Assembly: GCA_029964075.1 (NCBI GenBank)
Contig: CM057147.1
Coordinates: forward strand, 21,597,513 to 21,661,512
Length of the DNA stretch: 64,000 nucleotides
Source: Patiria pectinifera
Lineage: Eukaryota; Echinodermata; Asteroidea; Valvatida; Asterinidae
Reading direction: 5' to 3'
Position numbers and translations under genes: made by a program. Below, piece after piece: positions 61,501-64,000 of the stretch. The notes below the pieces were generated by a model. It saw only the letters and a list, made by a program, of their open reading frames with translations, made no database searches and was not told the origin of the DNA. How positions within the stretch are numbered: the stretch's first letter is position 1; the number at the start of each line of letters is the position of its first letter.

Positions 61501-64000
61501 ATGCCCAGATCGGCTCCTTCAGCCACGGTCTCGGTAAAATTTTCCTGAGTCAAAAATTAAAGTGCAGGCACTGGTTAGATTTTACCCCTTCGGTTTTTAG
61601 GCCAAAAAAAAGTCTTCGGTTTCTGGCATGGGCGTCGCGAGGGGGGGGGCAAGGGGGGGCACTTGCCCCCCCCCCCTGGAAAAGAAAAATAAATAAAAAA
61701 GGAAGAAAAAAAAGAAAAGAAAAAGAGGCGCGAAGACAAAGTGTGTAAATTTAATGAGTTGGGGGGGGGGGGCAAAATGTCACTGCCCCCCTCTAAAACT
61801 GATAAATCAAGAATGTGTTGAGAAATACAAGCATTTTTTGGCCAAAAAAATGGTTGCCCCCCTCTAGAAAAAATCCTGGCAACGCCCATGGTTTCTGGTA
61901 TGGAGCTTGCCCCAAAAGTGGTGCGGCGACGCAGGGTTTTTTTTTTTGCCTTCTTTTTTTTTCTTCAAATGTCGGCTGATGTTGCAGATGACGCTTCGGT
62001 CCCCTTAAAACTCTCAAAAATATCCTTCAGGGTGGAGCTTGAGGTGACCTCGGTAAGGCCGTAAGGCTTGAGAATTCTGCACCCACTTATGATCTCAACT
62101 GACAGGAAATTTGGATAGTCAAGACAAAAATCAAAGAAAACGGTAACATCAGACCATACAGCGACATCGACATCATGTATGTGCTGCCAGGCTGGTCATT
62201 AGTCTGCTCCCTTACATATTGTCCAAATTAAAAAGCATTTACAGGTTCCATATACACAACCATCACTCGCTCAGTCAGGCTCCCAGACGCACAGTAACAA
62301 AATTACAACACCATCTGCAAATGGTGCCTGACTAAATTTAGTGCAAAATATATGGGAGCCCAGAGAGGCCCATATAGCTTATACTCAATTGTAACCCCAT
62401 CTAAAAAAACGTTAAAATTGTGCAGCAGCAGGATTCCAGTCAAACCAGTGAGTTTGGCGGTTACATTAAAAAAACTTTTGAACTTTGCCGACGAGCATGG
62501 CTGCAGCGATGCCCGCGCAGACCAGAAACCGGAGACTTTTTTTTATTTGGCCTTATCATCATCTTGGTTAAATCTTGTAAAAAAGTACTCCAATGTGATT
62601 TACTCCAATGTGAACACGGCTTAAGCCTCAGGGTGTTCACCCATATTTTTAAAATTATTTTCAACCAAGCATTTTCTTTTTACAGCGGAGGCTTTGAGAC
62701 CAAGCCTGAACCAGCTGTGCTCCAATGTCATGGGTCATCTCAACACCAGGGGTCTGTTCCCCATGTTGCAGCAGTTATTGGTGCAGGGCCTGGCCAGGAG
62801 GAAGCCGTCGCTGTCACACACGATGCTGTCAGCACTCTTCACTATTGCACTGCGGTACGTCCATGCTGAATTATGAGGTCAAAAAATTGAAAGTGAGGCT
62901 TGAAACGCATAACTAGTCTGGCACCATCCCATTCAACAGTTTACAAGGCCTACTTACACATACATTGTACGTGATTTTGTCGCAACGACTATGTCGCGTG
63001 GCAATGTCGCACACTGGCGTGTGTGAACAAACAAATACGCGATATGTTGTGCGATTTTTGAAATTAGCGCGATAAGTCGCACTACTTTGTTGCGGAAATG
63101 TAAACCCGCTAATTGATCTTTGCGTATTATATAACAACTTGCAAAATTATCGTGCGATAAAATTGGTAAGGGTAAATACAGTTCAGGGAACACAATCAAA
63201 TATGGCTTCCTTGTTAATAAGCTTTATTGCCATGCAGTAAGTCCACGCTTGTGCTTTATCATCATTATTATTATTAAACAAGAGTGGGAAAATTGCAAGC
63301 ACTATAAGTGTGCTTCTCAGCAACCCCCACACACCTGAAGCGTCAAAGAAGGAAACACGAAACAATCCAGAGACAGCAATGAAAATAACTTGGGCAAGCG
63401 AGTGGTATTATATTTCTCCGGAATGTAGTCGTATTTGCCTCCTGTCTGTCTTAGGATCATAGAGTTAGTCAATTCAGGTGATTCACAATGCAGTACGCCA
63501 CCAAGAGTTTGCCGCGGAGGGTCCATTTTTTAAGTTTACGGTCGACAAAACATGAACAATTTGAATGAGTGTCAGTATAGACAACTTGAGCTACTTTGTC
63601 GTAGATTGGGGCATGGCGTTCTGCCGCCTTACAAAAAAACACCATATTGATGAAATGAAAAGAAAGAAAGAAAGGGGGCAAACAGATATTCGAATCATAC
63701 GCGTATACGCTTACGAAACAATTGACCATCTCCCACAATGTACGGGGAAAAATAAATTATCCGTGGCAAACTCTTGGTGGCGCACTGCATTGTGAATCGC
63801 CCGAATTCATTTTGTATTTGCAAACTTGTCCCAAGATATTCTATCTGCCATGCAGATCCTTGAATCACATGTGCATTTTACACCTTGCGATATACCGCTG
63901 TGATATTTGAACAAATTCTCCTTTTCTTGCAGGCCTTTAATTGCAAGTAAATTTTCCGACAATTTGGCCAGCCTGTTCCACCTGTATGTGTTGTCTGTGC
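55448..64000 (+). CDS. UBE3B: HECT-type E3 ubiquitin ligase UBE3B, N-terminal 8 exons, 3' end missing
   Basis: UBE3B is a HECT E3 ligase; the vertebrate protein is reported as calmodulin-binding and mitochondria-associated (family knowledge). Eight plus-strand exons with GT-AG borders and matching phases give 281 codons. ATG at 55448 has an in-frame TGA at 55433. A charged helix (residues 9-30) is followed by an IQ motif, I37-Q38 ... R42-G43 ... R47, then a Ser/Thr/Gln-rich linker (about 68-90) and helical segments collinear with human UBE3[49 protein letters not shown] and ASKFSDNL. The related UBE3C has a different N-terminus, so UBE3B is preferred. The HECT domain with its catalytic Cys lies beyond base 64000. 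Confidence 0.95.
55562..56817 (+). other. UBE3B intron 1
   Basis: A repeat-like stretch (56470-56612) has TGACGTCATGATGACATCAT at one end and GATGACGTCATCAGC at the other. Nothing else recognised. Confidence 0.75.
56818..56983 (+). CDS. UBE3B: UBE3B exon 2 (IQ motif and Ser/Gln-rich linker)
   Basis: Acceptor [22 protein letters not shown] completes a perfect IQxxxRGxxxR; then [20 protein letters not shown] and a Gln-rich stretch that appears about 20 residues longer than in human. It leaves one base for Ala94. Donor CAG|GTACAA. Confidence 0.9.
56984..57710 (+). other. UBE3B intron 2
   Basis: Mostly occupied by the foldback element at 57021-57475. Confidence 0.85.
57021..57475. mobile_element. 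Foldback element U, copy 1
   Basis: The 455 bp consist almost wholly of two inverted arms of about 225 bp, beginning TAGCCCCATAAATGTGGCCA. The flanks GCCTGGGAC and GTCTGGGAC are a 9-bp direct repeat with one mismatch. Long arms and a 9-bp target site suggest a MULE-type foldback. Confidence 0.82.
57711..57775 (+). CDS. UBE3B: UBE3B exon 3
   Basis: A 65-nt exon, [20 protein letters not shown] then RK. Acceptor CTCAACAG, donor AAG|GTAGGC. Length is not a multiple of three, so skipping would shift the frame. It lies between two foldback elements described separately. Confidence 0.88.
57776..58619 (+). other. UBE3B intron 3
   Basis: Begins 30 bp before the second foldback element (57806-58273). 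A fragment TTTTAAAGGCAATATACATT near 58326 resembles the left end of family G. Confidence 0.85.
57806..58273. mobile_element. Foldback element U, copy 2
   Basis: 468 bp, arms of about 230 bp starting TTGGCCCCATAAATGTGGCC, with a perfect 9-bp direct repeat GGCTATACT at 57797-57805 and 58274-58282. Same family as 57021-57475. Confidence 0.85.
58620..58676 (+). CDS. UBE3B: UBE3B exon 4
   Basis: 19 codons, [19 protein letters not shown], aligned with the human EKLCRSILSSMD segment. Acceptor TGCTCAG, donor AAG|GTAAGA, phase 0 on both sides. Confidence 0.92.
58677..59327 (+). other. UBE3B intron 4
   Basis: About 650 bp, AT-rich, nothing recognised. Confidence 0.85.
59328..59432 (+). CDS. UBE3B: UBE3B exon 5
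   Basis: 35 codons, [20 protein letters not shown] then [15 protein letters not shown]. The WYVSLA.SKD block is nearly identical to human UBE3B and fixes the family. Acceptor TTTCCAG, donor AAG|GTATGC. Confidence 0.96.
60146..60290. repeat. Hairpin with perfect 18-bp arms
   Basis: GCCTCGTCTTTAAGATCA (60213-60230) is exactly inverted at 60251-60268; outer sequences (AAATGCAGCC / GGCTACC...TGCAGG-type) continue the fold imperfectly. GCGGCAT words flank it. Confidence 0.75.
60403..60574 (+). mobile_element. TA-flanked MITE family H, copy 3
   Basis: GACCATTATCATGTTGCGGC to GGCAGCATGATAAAGGTC, terminal inverted repeats clear; TA is kept at the left only. It ends 82 bp before UBE3B exon 6. Confidence 0.72.
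60657..60756 (+). CDS. UBE3B: UBE3B exon 6
   Basis: 33 codons plus one base, [20 protein letters not shown] then [13 protein letters not shown], matching human [20 protein letters not shown]. Acceptor TTTTCAG, donor GAG|GTATGT. A diverged copy of its first 24 nt lies about 60 bp upstream. Confidence 0.96.
61627..61890. mobile_element. MITE nested in family C, 8-bp target site
   Basis: GTTTCTGG occurs immediately before (61619-61626) and after (61891-61898). Ends CATGGGCGTCGC and the inverse GGCAACGCCCATG pair. 264 bp with long poly-G/poly-C tracts and no coding capacity. Source possibly hAT- or P-like. Confidence 0.8.
61982..62314. mobile_element. Second insert within family C copy 3
   Basis: The join CTGATG...TGCAAATGGTGCC of copies 1 and 2 is opened by 333 bp whose ends TTGCAGATG and CATCTGCAA are inverted. 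It could be an insertion, or the ancestral longer form with copies 1 and 2 deleted. Confidence 0.5.
62686..62854 (+). CDS. UBE3B: UBE3B exon 7
   Basis: It encodes [40 protein letters not shown] and [16 protein letters not shown] (203-258). Human UBE3B has the same LRP...N.MGHLN...LLTRGLARP pattern. Acceptor TTTTTACAG, donor GCG|GTACGT, two bases left for Arg259. Confidence 0.96.
62855..63932 (+). other. UBE3B intron 7
   Basis: Contains the inverted-repeat element at 63471-63809 and a CpG-containing stretch with repeated GTCGC/GCGAT words (62968-63110). Confidence 0.8.
63471..63809. mobile_element. MITE with about 47-bp terminal inverted repeats
   Basis: GATTCACAATGCAGTACGCC to ACCAAGAGTTTGCCGCGG at the left is repeated inverted at 63762-63809 with few mismatches. 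The 339 bp lie 123 bp before exon 8. No target-site duplication is clear. Confidence 0.7.
63933..64000 (+). CDS. UBE3B: UBE3B exon 8 (cut by window edge)
   Basis: Acceptor CTTGCAG; encodes [20 protein letters not shown] then SV, matching human RPVIAAQFSDNL...SV. Continues past base 64000. Confidence 0.93.

Larger units (their letters stand above)
61600..62552 (+). mobile_element. Harbinger-like MITE family C, copy 3, with two insertions
   Basis: GGCCAAAAAAAAGTCTTCGG and the inverse CCGGAGACTTTT...TTTGGCC are bounded by TTA on each side. Compared with copy 1 it contains an extra element at 61627-61890 and about 333 bp at 61982-62314. Confidence 0.75.
60757..62685 (+). other. UBE3B intron 6
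   Basis: Half of it is the composite family C element 61600-62552; the rest shows nothing I recognise. Confidence 0.8.

Overview
The window is animal nuclear DNA, AT-rich (about 60% A+T by eye), with small exons bordered by GT-AG introns, many short transposable elements, tRNA-derived SINEs and a TTAGGG-type repeat. Protein similarity to vertebrates is high, and the 8-mers TACATGTA and TACCGGTA are scattered all through the non-coding DNA. A marine invertebrate deuterostome, possibly an echinoderm, is my best guess; the phylum cannot be fixed from the sequence.

Two protein genes can be supported. On the minus strand, bases 28095 down to 1 carry 13 exons (593 codons) of calcium/calmodulin-dependent protein kinase kinase (CAMKK). 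The start codon is present, but the C-terminal calmodulin-binding end lies beyond base 1. On the plus strand, bases 55448 to 64000 carry the first 8 exons (281 codons) of the HECT ubiquitin ligase UBE3B. Its N-terminal IQ motif is present; the HECT domain lies beyond the window. Exon borders and reading phases agree at every junction of both models. The genes are head to head, 27.4 kb apart, and both products are regulated by calmodulin in vertebrates.

Introns and the intergenic region are filled mainly by short non-autonomous elements. They include a Tigger/pogo-like element, Harbinger-like elements with TTA/TAA target sites, a TTAA-bounded family with a central palindrome, 8-bp-target-site elements nested inside older ones, two 460-bp foldback elements on either side of UBE3B exon 3, a hairpin element with a TTAGGG tract in its loop, three SINE-like copies and several local tandem duplications. 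No autonomous transposase or reverse transcriptase was recognised.

The 28.1-55.4 kb interval holds no gene I can support. Candidate control sequences there are a CCAAT-box cluster with an octamer and GC box (37.16-37.38 kb), a CpG/GC-box-rich stretch with a CTCF-like site (53.64-54.26 kb) and a GC-rich patch upstream of CAMKK (28.86-29.01 kb). These are inferences from motifs alone. I saw no functional tRNA, rRNA, CRISPR array or bacterial feature.
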